This document shows, in pieces, positions 1-11,132 of a DNA stretch of 64,000 bases; the stretch's first letter is position 1, and each line of letters begins with the position of its first letter. Below the pieces are notes generated by a model. That model was not told the DNA's origin. It ran no database searches and saw nothing but the letters and a program-made list of their open reading frames with translations. The position numbers were made by a program, and so were the translations under genes. Origin of the DNA: Usnea hakonensis (Eukaryota; Ascomycota; Lecanoromycetes; Lecanorales; Parmeliaceae); assembly GCA_013423325.1 (NCBI GenBank), contig BLJB01000120.1, positions 1 through 64,000 of the forward strand. Direction: 5' to 3'.

Positions 1-565
1 GCCACCCGTATTACACGCTAATGGTAATTTTTTTAGCATTGGCTGAGGTTTAAAAGCATCCACCTAATCACTTTGGAATTTTAAGGTTTAGGGTAGCAGC
101 CGTAGACTTCTCCAGACTCCGCCTCGTCCGCAGATGCCGGTGACAGTGATGATCAGTCCCAGTACTGGAAGTAAGTAAGTATGTAGATCTCTTGTTTTTC
201 TTTTTTCTCTCTTCCCTTCTTTCACCAGCCCTATATTACTGGGGGCAAGCAAGCATCTGTCTACGGCGCGTCACAATATGATTACCATTCTTTCGCTGTT
301 TTGTCTTATGATATCATCTTAGGTCTATCTACGCTTGCAGAACACTAATAAAGCTATAGATCAAGGACCCGGAGAGATGCTCCTGGGAAACAACACGAGT
401 TATCTGGCGTATAACGTGAGGAATCTCACAGGTACAGCCTTACTGACCGTAAGGCCTTGCGCAAGAGCTGGCCTTTGACCCTGCAATTCCCTATCATCCG
501 ACAGACCTCCGGCATCTAGTGAATAAGTGACTTGTGGTTTCGAACATAGCATAGTATTGATCTGC
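1..565. other. non-coding stretch at window edge
   Basis: I see no convincing coding exon here. The segment lies downstream of the NAA38 stop codon and probably holds its 3' UTR on the minus strand. Short T-rich runs (around 185-215) are present but no RNA gene or repeat could be recognised. Confidence 0.5.
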
Positions 566-923
566 TCAAAGACCTTCCACCTCGATCTTTGTAATGTGTT
601 GGCCTGGTACCACAATGAGCCCGAGAAATCGGCTTGTCATATCCACCTTCAAAGTCGATGTAGAGGATGCCGCTGAAGAGGATTCGGCTGCGGCTTTTAC
701 CGCGTCTGGATTGGGTTCGCGGTACTCGTAAGACTGGGACAGGATGACATTGCACTCCTGCGACGAACTTTATTAGATACTGTGTCAAAAGCTGAGAGTC
801 AGGGCAGCTTGCATTGTCCGTGCACTTAAAGTCTCCGTAAAACATCCGAGAGTCATTGGTGTAGACGCGCAGTTTCTTGTTCAGCAAAGTCTCTAGATAC
901 TCGGCAGCTTTTGTACTGTCCAT
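566..923 (-). CDS. naa38: N-alpha-acetyltransferase 38, NatC auxiliary subunit (Sm-like)
   Basis: Two exons on the minus strand, 923-813 and 757-566, give a 100-residue protein. NAA38 (also called LSMD1) is a small LSm-fold subunit of the NatC N-terminal acetyltransferase, which acts co-translationally on ribosomes. The first exon carries the Sm1-like stretch with LNKKLRV, DSRMFYGDF and KCTDN. The second continues with ECNVIL, then a variable loop, then FLGLIVVPGQHITKIEV, the Sm2-like strand pair. The family is usually about 90-120 residues, so the length fits. I chose the ATG at 923 because the family starts close to the TKAAEYLETLL helix. The intron (812-758, 55 nt) begins with GCAAGC and ends with CAG, so it is a GC-AG intron. 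The join KCTDN-ECNVIL restores the conserved core exactly. Confidence 0.9.
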
Positions 924-2132
924 GATAGACGCCTTTGGCACCCTACTGCCGCCAGGTGTCTCAGTCGCGTGTCTCCGGACTTTTTATTGAGGCTCTGCGG
1001 ATTGTTTCGAATCGAAGGCGCACCAAGCTACTCTAGAATTAGTCGTGGCGGCTTTAAGGCTTCTTGGCAGCATCCATCTCACGAAACGGCTTCTACAAAT
1101 TGCGTCCTAAAGAATGCTGGAGAACACTTCTTGGTACGGGCTTTTGAAAGTAGGTGCCCTTCCAATGAAAACGACTCTTCGGCTGGTAGGCGACGACAAG
1201 GCTTGGAGCGCTGGCACCTCGTCTAGAATCTATCTTTGTCTCTGGAGATGCGACTGTGCGACAAATTCTGCGTCAAGGTCGAGTCCATCTCTTCTCGTTC
1301 CGCGATGACATCTGCCTCTCTGTTTCTTTCTTTCGTGGCTTGGAACAGCTTTCTCTTAATATGCTTGTCTTCTTAATGTGCGGCCTTTTGACAACGTGAC
1401 TTGAGCCCAGAGGCACGTTGCCTATGAGCTCGTACGAGTACTGCTTGGATGAGCTGCCACATATGTAAGTTGTGACGTCGGCCTTGATTCCTTGTCAAGA
1501 GAACAACATAATGAATACTAGTACTGCTATCATGCAAGGCCAGCCTGACAAGGTATCCTGGGTTAATATTCCCATGATCATCGTCAACTTGCGATTGGAT
1601 GTCGAGAGGGGAGCAATACAATAACACTGGTTGATTCAAAAAGACTGGTTCACGGATCGAAAAGCTAGTGCACTAGGTACAGATGCCGGCTGTGAGAGCA
1701 GATTTTGATCTTGACTCACTTTGGGCTTGCTTTACCCAACCTGAAGCGTGCTTCTGAGACGAACATCAATACTGCGCTTGCTATAAAGCCGTTGCCCGGG
1801 TTCCTCCTTTTGTGCCTTGATTTGCAGTTACGGATTCGGAATTTGTCCAGCTTGCAAGCTTAGAAAGAGTACGGTACGCAGTCACGAAAGCCTGCTCTCT
1901 ATTTCATGATGAATGCAAAGAATCTGTGTGGGGTGATCCCATGGATCTTGTTCCGGATGACTATGAAAGTGATCTAGAACTGATGTACTAGTGCTCATTC
2001 CTGCCTCATCATACAGACTTAATTTCACCTCATCTTCATTCACCACAAGCTCCTAAGAAGATCGTTCCACGGGCACTCTCTTAGACTAGTACTTTCGAAA
2101 GACGGTAGGACTCAATCTTTAGCTCTCTTACA
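924..2132. other. 1.2 kb intergenic region, divergent
   Basis: This lies between the NAA38 start (minus) and the hypothetical gene starting at 2133 (plus). Only short open frames without recognisable domains occur (for example about 969-1226 plus and 1373-1639 minus). It probably holds both promoters; I see no RNA gene or transposon. Confidence 0.45.
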
Positions 2133-4255
2133 ATGGACATGGCATCATGGCCTCCGATTAAAGTCGAGGTCACTAACCTCAACATCCCTGACGAGCCATC
2201 TTCAACTGTAAAACCTACCACCAAAGCCTTGAGCGATGGATCTCGAGACGAAAGTCCAATTCAGATATACAGACACAAGTGGTCGGCAGAACATCGCTTG
2301 ACCCTTGCAATTCTCGCTGAATGTTACGACAACAAATGGAGTGAGAAGACTCGTGTCTTCAATCATTTTCACAGAGCCGACCTTCGACAATGTGGAGGAC
2401 TTCGCCAGAGGGTCGTCTTTACTCAGTATACTGACATGCGAACATGGTTCAATGCAGCAGAAAATTTACTTAGGCTGCAAGCTACCTTGGCACCATATGA
2501 GAGGTCAAAATTGGCATCGCAACCTGGACTTGAGGAGGCGGCTCTTGACATTGGTATTCAGCTTAGTTTGAAGAAGGCTACAGCTAGCTCCAATCGAAGC
2601 AAGATAGCGAACCCGCAAAATAGATCAGGGCGCAAAAGAAAGCGCGACAGGACCGATTTCTTGCCGGATCGATCTGACGAGGAGAACCAAACAGCTTCTC
2701 ATGTAGGAAATCTACAAAGTCTCACCCTACTACCAAAAACGCCGACGAAATGGAACGGCAAAGGACAAGAGACCACCCTATTGACACCACCCGATTCAAA
2801 GAAACGGAAAATACCACAGCCTACCGTCCATAAGAAGTTGGCACGAATTGGGTTTCGTGCTGTCACCATACAAACGCAGGGAAAGTATTCTTCGGTCTTA
2901 GGTATTCGAGGTACGTGGACAATAACCTTCCCGAAGACCTCTCTCAAGATTTGGAAGCCTTTATCAAAATACTAACGCTGACATCAATAGCTGGAGCATT
3001 TGTTAATCAAGCAACGGTACCGATCGCTCGAAACCTTGAGATTTCAAGATACGATAAAGAGGTACTACATCACCTCAAGAAGTATGACCTTAGTAGGCCG
3101 AGGTACGTTTCGGAAAGACATCTTGCTCCTGGAGACCCAAATTTCAATCGCAGTACTTACCCTAATGCTTGAGCCTCTTGCTTGACGTAGGCAGACTAAC
3201 TCGGGAGTCTTCGTCAGTATGTTTATATCGGCAACGAAAAATCCAATGCGCACTTTTCACATGTTGCTTCATGCCCCTGAGGGCAAAAGAGATCTTATTT
3301 TGATCGATCTGCATGCCGCAGATGTACAAGGAAATGTCCAGAAGGCTTCAACTCTCAAGCCTAAAACGGATTTCAAATACTCCTCCGCTGGGGAGTATTT
3401 GATTTTCGGCGGGGTCCCATCAGAAGTAAGCCTATCTCGCCGTCTTCAAGCTTAGCTAACCATCATAAGGCCATAATTGCGAATATCCCATTATCAAGAC
3501 TTCTGGATAGAATCCCTACGACACCGGAAAGCGACGATCCTTTTTACTTCAAAGTTCTTCAACAGCACGACAAGCTTTCGAATGCTCGTCTTGCGATCAA
3601 AAGCAAAATTGTTCCTATGACCTTCTGTCTAGGCAAAGCGGTTGGAGAGTTGGTTGGACTCATGTGCATTCCACCGAAGCATTATCAAACTGGTATGCTC
3701 CAGTGTTTTTTGTCTTAATCATACAGTGCTGACTTCAACAACTGCGTAGGGGTCTGGGCGTTGGTACAAGACTACAAGTTTTATAATGCCGAGGGTGGTA
3801 GAAGGAAGGGTAATTGGTCTGAGAATGTAGCTTTCAGAGCAGGGGCCCTGCAAGGGTACCAGGCCATTCGCGGAACGCTATCGAATCTCGAAGTTGAGGA
3901 AACCAAGAAGAAGTTCGGAATTGAAATTGTCGAAATTTCTGACGATTCAGAATCAGACTCAGACAGCGATGGAAACCACTTGATGCCAATGGAAGCTGAC
4001 GTCGAAACAAGCAGATGGACAACCCGCGTGGAAGATGAGAGCAATTTTCTCGCAGAGTTGAAAGAACTCGCCGATCCTGAGAGCCATGGTCGAGATGAAG
4101 CCTCACATCTACCACCTGACTGCCAGATGATAGACAGCGACAGGGACAATGTCCAGGATATCCATGAACTATGTGCGGATGTGAACCGTATGCATGGAAG
4201 TACAGGCCACGATTCAATGAAGATCGATTACGAGTTTTCGTGGACTGGCATGTAA
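2133..4255 (+). CDS. conserved fungal protein of unknown function, five exons
   Basis: Five exons join in frame: 2133-2910, 2991-3102, 3191-3425, 3470-3692 and 3750-4255, giving 617 residues. Splice sites are clean; intron 1 has donor GTACGT, branch-like ACTAAC and acceptor AATAG. The N-terminal part (about residues 45-110) holds HKWSAEHRLTLAILAE and VFNHFHRADLRQCGG, resembling uncharacterised ascomycete proteins. A basic segment (about 170-185, GRKRKRDR) may be a nuclear localisation signal. The middle (about 375-470) has a compact globular-looking stretch including LSRLLDRIPTTPESDDPFY and MTFCLGKAVGELVGLMCIP. The C-terminus is acidic and Ser-rich. I recognise no catalytic motif and assign no function. 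Confidence in the gene model is good because every exon junction keeps frame. Confidence 0.75.
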
Positions 4256-4590
4256 GTCTTTCTCGCGCGGATGTCGGAATGTATGTGGAGCTTCAGATAA
4301 TGTAAAAGGACGATGCATCGCCAATGGAGGGGAAAAGCCGATGTAGGCTTAGATCAGAGGGAAGAAGTCTTGAGATGATATGTATGGGATGATGTGGCCG
4401 TTTGTCATATCAACCAAGGTGAAAGAAGACCAAAACATGTGTTCAGACAGAATTTTACTTTTACGCCGAGTTCAATAGGGGGATGCTCTTAGAATTGGAT
4501 GTGGTTTTTAATTTGCCTCAAGCTATCGTAGAGTACCTCAAAAATTTCTCCTGAAGCACTGTGCACCTTCCAGACCCTCTGCTTCATCGT
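4256..4590. other. convergent 3' region
   Basis: About 335 bp lie between the stop codons of the hypothetical gene (plus) and RPS11 (minus). They presumably hold the two 3' UTRs. No other feature is seen. Confidence 0.5.
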
Positions 4591-5218
4591 CTAGAATTTT
4601 TGGAAACCCTTCACAGCCTTTCCAGTACGAGGCAGCACACGAAGAACATTGAATCGAACCTGAAGCATCAACGTCAGTACACAAACATCCAAACCTCAAC
4701 CATCATAGGTAGCCTGCGTCCCTTTCTCTACGTACCGTCTTGCTCAAAGGCCTGCATTGCCCAACCGTAACCTGGTCCCCTTCCTCCACACGAAACGCCG
4801 GTGAAACATGCGCAGCAAGGTTTTTGTGACGCTTCTCGTATCGCGAATATTTTGGAACGAAGTGAAGGTATTCGCGGCGAATGACGAGTGTTCGGTGCAT
4901 TTTGGTAGAGACGACTGTACCAGTGAGGATACGGCCGCGGATGGATACTTCACCGGTGAATGGGCATTTCTTATCTAGAAGCCATAGTCAGAACGCTTCG
5001 CTCCAAGAGGTCAAAATCATAGTCTTAGGTGTCGCACCAATGTAGGTGCCCTCAATCGCAGTCTTTGGTGTCCTGAAGCCCAGCCCAACGTCCTTGTACC
5101 ATCTTCGCCCACCCTTCCCAACTCTGGTACTCTTCGTTCGCTTTGTCTTCTGGTTTACGAAGATATGTGGCTGCTTTTGGAAAGCACGCTCCGATTGTAC
5201 AGTTAGTTCTGTCGCCAT
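4591..5218 (-). CDS. rps11: 40S ribosomal protein S11 (uS17)
   Basis: Three exons on the minus strand, 5218-5038, 4974-4736 and 4659-4591, give 162 residues, the usual length for eukaryotic uS17. This is an rRNA-binding protein of the small cytosolic subunit. Diagnostic stretches are MATELTVQSERAFQKQP at the start, GKGGRRWYKDVGLGFRTP in exon 1, CPFTGEVSIRGRILTGTV and MHRTLVIRREYLHFVPKY in exon 2, and VRFNVLRVLPRTGKAVK at the end. The start at 5218 matches the family N-terminus; the frame stays open upstream but that part has no family match. Introns of 63 and 76 nt begin with GTGCGA and GTACGT. The gene is divergent from KNL1 with only 241 bp between the start codons. Confidence 0.97.
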
Positions 5219-5459
5219 GATTGCGGTTTGTTTTGGCCGAGTTGCACTGCTGGAGTTAGATTTGTGTGAGAAGCCAAGAACTTCGCTAAAGATGCCGTGG
5301 AGGCGGGCCGATATTGTTCCTAGCTTCACTTGGCAGAGATCATTGTTTACAATCGCCTCGAATACGTCGCGCTAAGTTCTCATTTACAAACACAGCAGCA
5401 TTTGCTATGCGCTGAACTGAAAATCAGCACGGTAGAGTAGGATTTAATCGACGGTGAAA

Positions 5460-8400
5460 ATGTCGAGTATTCCGAGTCCCAAGGCACCTCGAGTGCGCCA
5501 AGCCCGCAAATCGATCGCGCATATGCCCTCGGCGGACATCATTGGGAACAAGGAGAACACTACAGTGGATGTGGGAGCGATTGCGGGCCTCGGTGCGCAG
5601 GGGAAGCAAGGAGCAAAGAAGAACCGTAGCAAGAGTATAGGTCCCGGTGGTCTTGACGCGCTGAAAGAGGGTTCTGGCAACAAGCAGGAGGTGCCGTTGC
5701 TTTAATCGTCCCTTGAAAAATCGAAGCTCATCTATCGCAGCTTACTGTACCGTCTTATGTCAAATCGATTCTGAAGCCGACTATAGCCCTGTCTCCACCC
5801 AAAGTAATCCCGCCCCACAACGGGGCTCGTTACAGCTCACCTAGCAAAAGCAATGGACGGCAAACGCCCAAGAAATCTCCCCGAAAATCGCCGGGCAAGC
5901 AATCAGCAGAGAACGCTACACATGGCTTGTCCAACCCGTTTGAAACCTCTTCACTACCTGGACCCTCCAAATCTCGTTCTCCAGCTCGATCGCCGACGCG
6001 TGTTGCTGTTCGGAGTGAAGAGGAGCAGCAAGCAGCAGCGAAAGAGCGTGAGCGACAAGATATATTGGCCAATAGGGATGCGAGGAGAAAGTCGCTTGGT
6101 AGGTGTATTCTGATCTGATCAAAAGGCAGAGTTGACTCTAGTACCAGCGAATCGAAGAGTGTCGTTCGCACCAGAAGCCACTCTGCATACATGGAACGTC
6201 GTTGAACTACCCGAAGATTCGACCACGTCGTCAGCTTCAACAAATTCGACTCGACGGGCGTCTACATTGACAGCCAACGCAGGATCACCTTATACCACTC
6301 CTAAGTCACCTATGCCTTCCTCTGATGCTTCAGAGCCCCCTTCAACACCACCAGAACAGGTTGAGGAATTGCAAGTGGCTGCTTCTCCTGCCCATCAACG
6401 CGATCTGCATCAAAAGAAACGCCGTAGAAGTTCTGTAATTCCTCCTATGAATTTCAACAATCCTGACGAATTCTCTTCGAGTCCATACAGTGGTGCGTCT
6501 GATGATACAGAGACTCAAACTTTCGTCACTGCCGATGAAGATAGCGACTCCTCAAGCTCTAATGACAACGACCTCGTCCAAGATGAGACCGTGACCGGAG
6601 TAGATGGAAATGACAATACGGTTCATTCTATCAGTGGCTCGAGTACGGAGTCAAGTGGAAGGCTCGAAGCTGCTCTCCGACAAGCGGCGAATCAAGCGGG
6701 TACCCAAGGCATCGATTATGACGAGCACGGCGACATAACAATGGAAATGGCTGACGATGAAATCACTGCTGCATTTAAGCCGTGGATCAAGAAGGGAAAG
6801 TATGTCCCCCAGGTACTGGGAGATCCAAGCGCTCTGCAGGATCAGGAGAATTTAAATCCATTCTCGCCAGCTTTCAAAGCCAATGTGGGTAGGAGAATCC
6901 CTGAAGAGCAAGATGGAACGATGGAAATAACGCAAGCTGTCGGACGCATTTTACCGACCGCGAAAGAGGCTCTCGCTTCACCAGAGCAAAGTAAACGAAA
7001 GTCCGTCATAGGAAATAATCGTCGAAGAAGTAGCGCGGGCCGCCGAAGGTCATCTGGAGATGGCTCAGTCCTTGATGATGAAACGATGGATCTCACTACA
7101 GCTATTGGTGGGATTGAGCCAAAACAAGCCTTAGCTCAAGGTGAGGAACAGGCTGAACAGTCTGTTGACGAAGACGAAGAGCTGACTATGGAGTTTACAT
7201 CTGTCATTGGGGGCATGGTCCAGCCTAGCAGCAAAGCTGCGACTTCAACCGATGATGACATGATTAATCGTCAGCTTTTTCAAGACTCAAATCGTCGTGA
7301 GAGTATGGAGTCATCAAATAATGAAGAAGAGATGGACATTACCTTCGCAGCGGGCGGAATTCTTCCTTCCATCACGGAACGTACGGAGCCAATTGACGAC
7401 CAGACGCATGGCATGGACGTGGACATGGACATTACCACTGCTGTTGGCGCCATCTTGCCCGAGCAGCTCAGTACCAAGAGCAAGGACGAAGCCAAATTCT
7501 TGATGGAGCAAGAAGCAAACGTCGGCCAGCTTTCTGGGCCACCAATCTTCGGCACACCGCGACAGAAACCTATAGGCGTGGGCTTGTCTGACGAGCGCGC
7601 CCTACCAGCCCTTCGAGCTAATACTCTACCAGAACCAGTCAGTGCTGGAACCAGGAACGAGGCCAGAAAATCAATGGACCAAAATACTAGTGCTGCCCAA
7701 CTATCAGGAGCGCAACTTTCCAGCACACCACAACAGAAGATCGTAGGTGTTGGCTTGTCTGACGAGCGCGCTTTACCAGCCATCAGGGCCAATACTCTAC
7801 GTGAACCGATCGGTGCTGAAAGCCAGACCGAGGCCTGGAGCTTGATGGAGCAAAAACCTCATGCAGGCCAAAGCTCAGGATCACCATTTCTTGGAACACC
7901 TCGACAGAAGCCTGTAGGTGTGGGTATAGCAGACGAGCGACCCTTACCAGCTCATGCCAGGACAATGGCTTCGGAAACTGGCAGTCCTAGTCTAGGATCC
8001 CTTCAGACTCGAAGTCAGCCCCGGAAAACTGTGGCTAGACAATCTGTGACCCCAAAGTCCCCTCAACCCACACCCATAAAGAAGCCCAACACTCCTTCGA
8101 AACAATCAACGCCGCAGATGATGCGGCCAACAACGCCTGGCAAAACGCCGCCATCAAAGAACGTCTCAATGAGAACTTCTTCGCCAAAGAAGCTTTTCGA
8201 AGCTGAAATCAAGGAGGCCAAAAACGCACCGGATTCGACTCCACGGCGAGACAGTCAAAATCTTCTATTTCGCAAGGACGTTGCCACTGGTGCCACTACA
8301 CCCAGCATTGTCCTGAAGCCTCGAAGGCGGAGGTCATCTGGTCTTGGAGTTGATCGGGAAGGTCTCGGCTCTCCACGTGTGACTGCTCTGCTCGATCGAA

Positions 8401-10683
8401 GAGGGTCCATCGGTGACAGTGCCAAGGCTTTTGTTTCCCAGGGACACAATCACGCTAGTGTTCGTTTCGAAGACCCTCAGATTATGGAGCAAGAACTCGA
8501 CCAAGAGCGCGCGAAAGACAAGCGTCGAGAGAGCGGACGGGGCATCTTAGAGGCGGAGGCTGACGCACAGGATCTCGAAGAGAAAGACCACACTGCCAAC
8601 CTCAAAGACATGATCGTGCGCCTCACCCCACAGAAGAAGAAAATTAGTGGCCGCAAAAGTCTGCACGTAGGTGCCGCGAAAGGTCTCCTTGGCAAACGAC
8701 CTGCGGAGCTTGATGAGGACGAAGATGAGGATGGTACTCCAAAGCGCTTGAAGGGGCGAGAAGGTAGCCCACTGAAGAAAGTGAAGCTTCCTGCACCGCC
8801 TCCAAAGATAGCCACGACTGGCAGGATGACTAGGTCATCGAGATTGAGCCTCGTAGAGACTGCAGGTAACGCCCGAGCTGGCACACCTTCAGAAAATTTC
8901 TCGCAGCCGAAGATAGACACCACTCCTAAGGACCAGCCTCGGTTCAAAGATGTTGAATTGCACAGTCCAGCCAGGGTTCAGTCTTTTGAGCAGAAGCTTG
9001 ACGCCAATCTAACAGATACGGCGGAGCCAAAGGAGCAAGAGGACCGCATCCAGCTTCAAGACTTTTTGAACATGACTAGCATTCGTTTCATGGAATTGAC
9101 TACGACAAAGAGAAGGCATACTGTGGTTCCAAGCGCCCTGCTAGAGCAGAGTGCCCAAAAGACACATCTCGGGAGCGACGACGTGGATGATGCTAATGCT
9201 GGTAATGAGCTCGAGAGCTGCGTTGTAGCTGGAGCCTGTACGGTCCCCATGCTCGAACTTTACCAACATGTAAGCCAGCTCAATGTTCTCCGTTGATCTT
9301 CCACGTGCTAATATGTATTTTTTGCAGTCTTGTAGAGAGCTAAAGAACTACATTTCTGAAGGTCGCAGTATAGTTAAAGAAATTGAAGCCGACACCTACG
9401 AAGAAAATCCGCCGTTGTTCCGCGAATATATGTCAGCGCCTCCTGATGTCAAGCCGATCATGGATAATCAATTCAAGAATGTCAAGACGCATGCGAGACT
9501 TCTCAGTAAGGCTATGTGGTACGAGTGGCGCATGAAGTTACTAGATGGTCTTAAGGAGGGCTTGTTAAAGATTGGCGAGGACATGGACGAGGATGATAGG
9601 CTCCTGATCCAGCAAGAACAGATGATACAGCCAGTTCTACCGGCCTTGATTGAAGAGCATGAATGGCTAGAGAAGCAAGTGTCTATCGCTCAAACGCAGG
9701 CGGATGAACTGGCGGACTGCGACCAAGAAGAGCTCAAAGAAGCGAGAGACAGCTTATCGTCGATCGAACGCGATCTTGAAGCGAAGCAGAAACTTGTCGA
9801 AGACTTGCAAAGCCAGTTGCGAGAGCGAGAAGATAGTCTTGCGGATGTCATCGAGCGTAAGCAAGAAGGCATGATTGAGATCAAGGAGGCAGAGAAGATT
9901 CGTATGGATTGTCGCGGTTGGAGCTCTGCAGAGGTTTTAGCGCTACAAGGTATGACATTTCATCAAGGTTCCTGTTTTTCATACAGTCACTCACTGTCCT
10001 TAGCAAATGTAACTGCGCTTGAAGATTCTCACGGGTGGACCATCGTCTCCGCTGCCGAATCAGCCCTCACTATGACATATCACCGCACTCTCCAGCTCTT
10101 CTTCACTCCAATGTCGTTCAGATCGGAGAGGGTTCCCGCGAAACTGGAGAACTCGCCTATCAGCCTTACATACATCGCCGACAGCCACGAATATCATCCC
10201 CAGCCACTGACGACAGAGAAGCGCTTCTTTCTCCAGATCATGCGCGCACAATTGCAATGCTTGCAGCAATCTCAAATAAAAGCCAAGGATCTGCTGGGGT
10301 TCATTAGCAGCAGCTGGGAGATCGCTTCCACCATCGCAGAACAGGCACGTGTATTGGGCATCAGCTACATCACGGAGCCTACAATCACGTCAGACGAGGT
10401 CATGGCCATCCACGCCTTTATTCTTCTGAGTGCCATGAAGACAAAAGTGGAGGTGGTCTTCGAGATCAAGGTACGGAGCGGAGACGGAGTTGCGTCTCTG
10501 GGCGTCGGCGTGAAATCGAGCGCCAAGGTTATCTATGGGGAAGGCCTAAAGGAGAAGAAGATGGGGGAGTTTTTGGAGTCGAAGATTGCTGGGAAGGGCA
10601 AGGGCGCAAAGGAGAAGAAGGGTGTTTGGGCGAAGGCTGTGAGTGAATTAGAGGAGCGATTGGTGGCTCGAGGGAAGAAGTAG
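5460..10683 (+). CDS. spc7: KNL1/Spc7/Spc105 kinetochore scaffold protein
   Basis: Five exons, 5460-5690, 5741-6098, 6148-9269, 9328-9949 and 10004-10683, give 1670 residues. KNL1 is the outer-kinetochore scaffold (KMN network) that binds PP1, microtubules and Bub3-Bub1 through phosphorylated MELT motifs. The conserved N-terminal NRRVSFAPEATLHTW (about residues 198-212) contains the RVSF PP1-docking motif. A series of MELT-like motifs follows (about residues 391, 454, 509, 545, 591 and 623), of the type TMEITQAVG, TMDLTTAIG and MDITTAVG. Then comes a tandem repeat (about 640-800). The Spc7 domain starts near LNMTSIRFMELTTTKRRHT, with a coiled coil around 1330-1430 and an RWD-like C-terminus after about 1446. 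The low-complexity Ser/Thr/Pro-rich middle with many SP/TP sites fits mitotic phosphoregulation. The second intron (6099-6147) is short at 49 nt; other acceptors at 6129 and 6141 keep frame but fit the family less well. Confidence 0.95.
7470..7967 (+). repeat. 171-bp in-frame tandem repeat inside KNL1
   Basis: Three copies of a 57-residue unit are visible, anchored at 7554, 7725 and 7896, exactly 171 bp apart. Each carries a core such as QKPIGVGLSDERALP followed by RANTL in the first two copies; the third is shorter and more diverged (GVGIADERPLP). The linker before each core has a similar LMEQ/SMDQ...LSG pattern. Confidence 0.85.
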
Positions 10684-11132
10684 CAGGGCTCAACTGTCTC
10701 GTAAATGCAGATTCGGGTTAAGCTGGTCATCTAAAGCTATTTGTGTATTTCTCATTCATTGTGGCTTCAAACGCCTTCTAGGATGCTTAGTGAGCTTGAT
10801 TGCCAAAGGGTCCATGCCGCATGGCTAGCACATTTTATCAAAGGACCTAAGCAAGGATTGTTACTCTCTACACAATATACGTGTCTGAAAATAATTGCGG
10901 AACATTTTCTATACTGACATTAACCTCTTACAATGAACGTTGATTTCACCAAATCTCATTCCAGTCTTTGATCTGAAGTAATAGCTGCTTTCGCCTAAAG
11001 TAGGCAAACAAGACGGAGCGGCGCCTTAAAACAGCGGAAGTTGGGTATTGCCTGAGATTCAGCTCAACGGGTCTATTCTCTGCTCTGGTCATCGTACCTT
11101 TATAGCCTAGCTATCCCGTGCTTTACACTAGT
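10684..11132. other. convergent 3' region
   Basis: About 450 bp lie between the KNL1 stop and the glycosyltransferase stop. AT-rich patches around 10740-10960 are compatible with 3' UTRs and polyadenylation signals. No gene is seen. Confidence 0.5.

Noticed and set aside
6099..6129. A 31-nt intron in KNL1
   Set aside because: Too short; the acceptor at 6147 gives 49 nt and the conserved KSLANRRVSFAPEA join.
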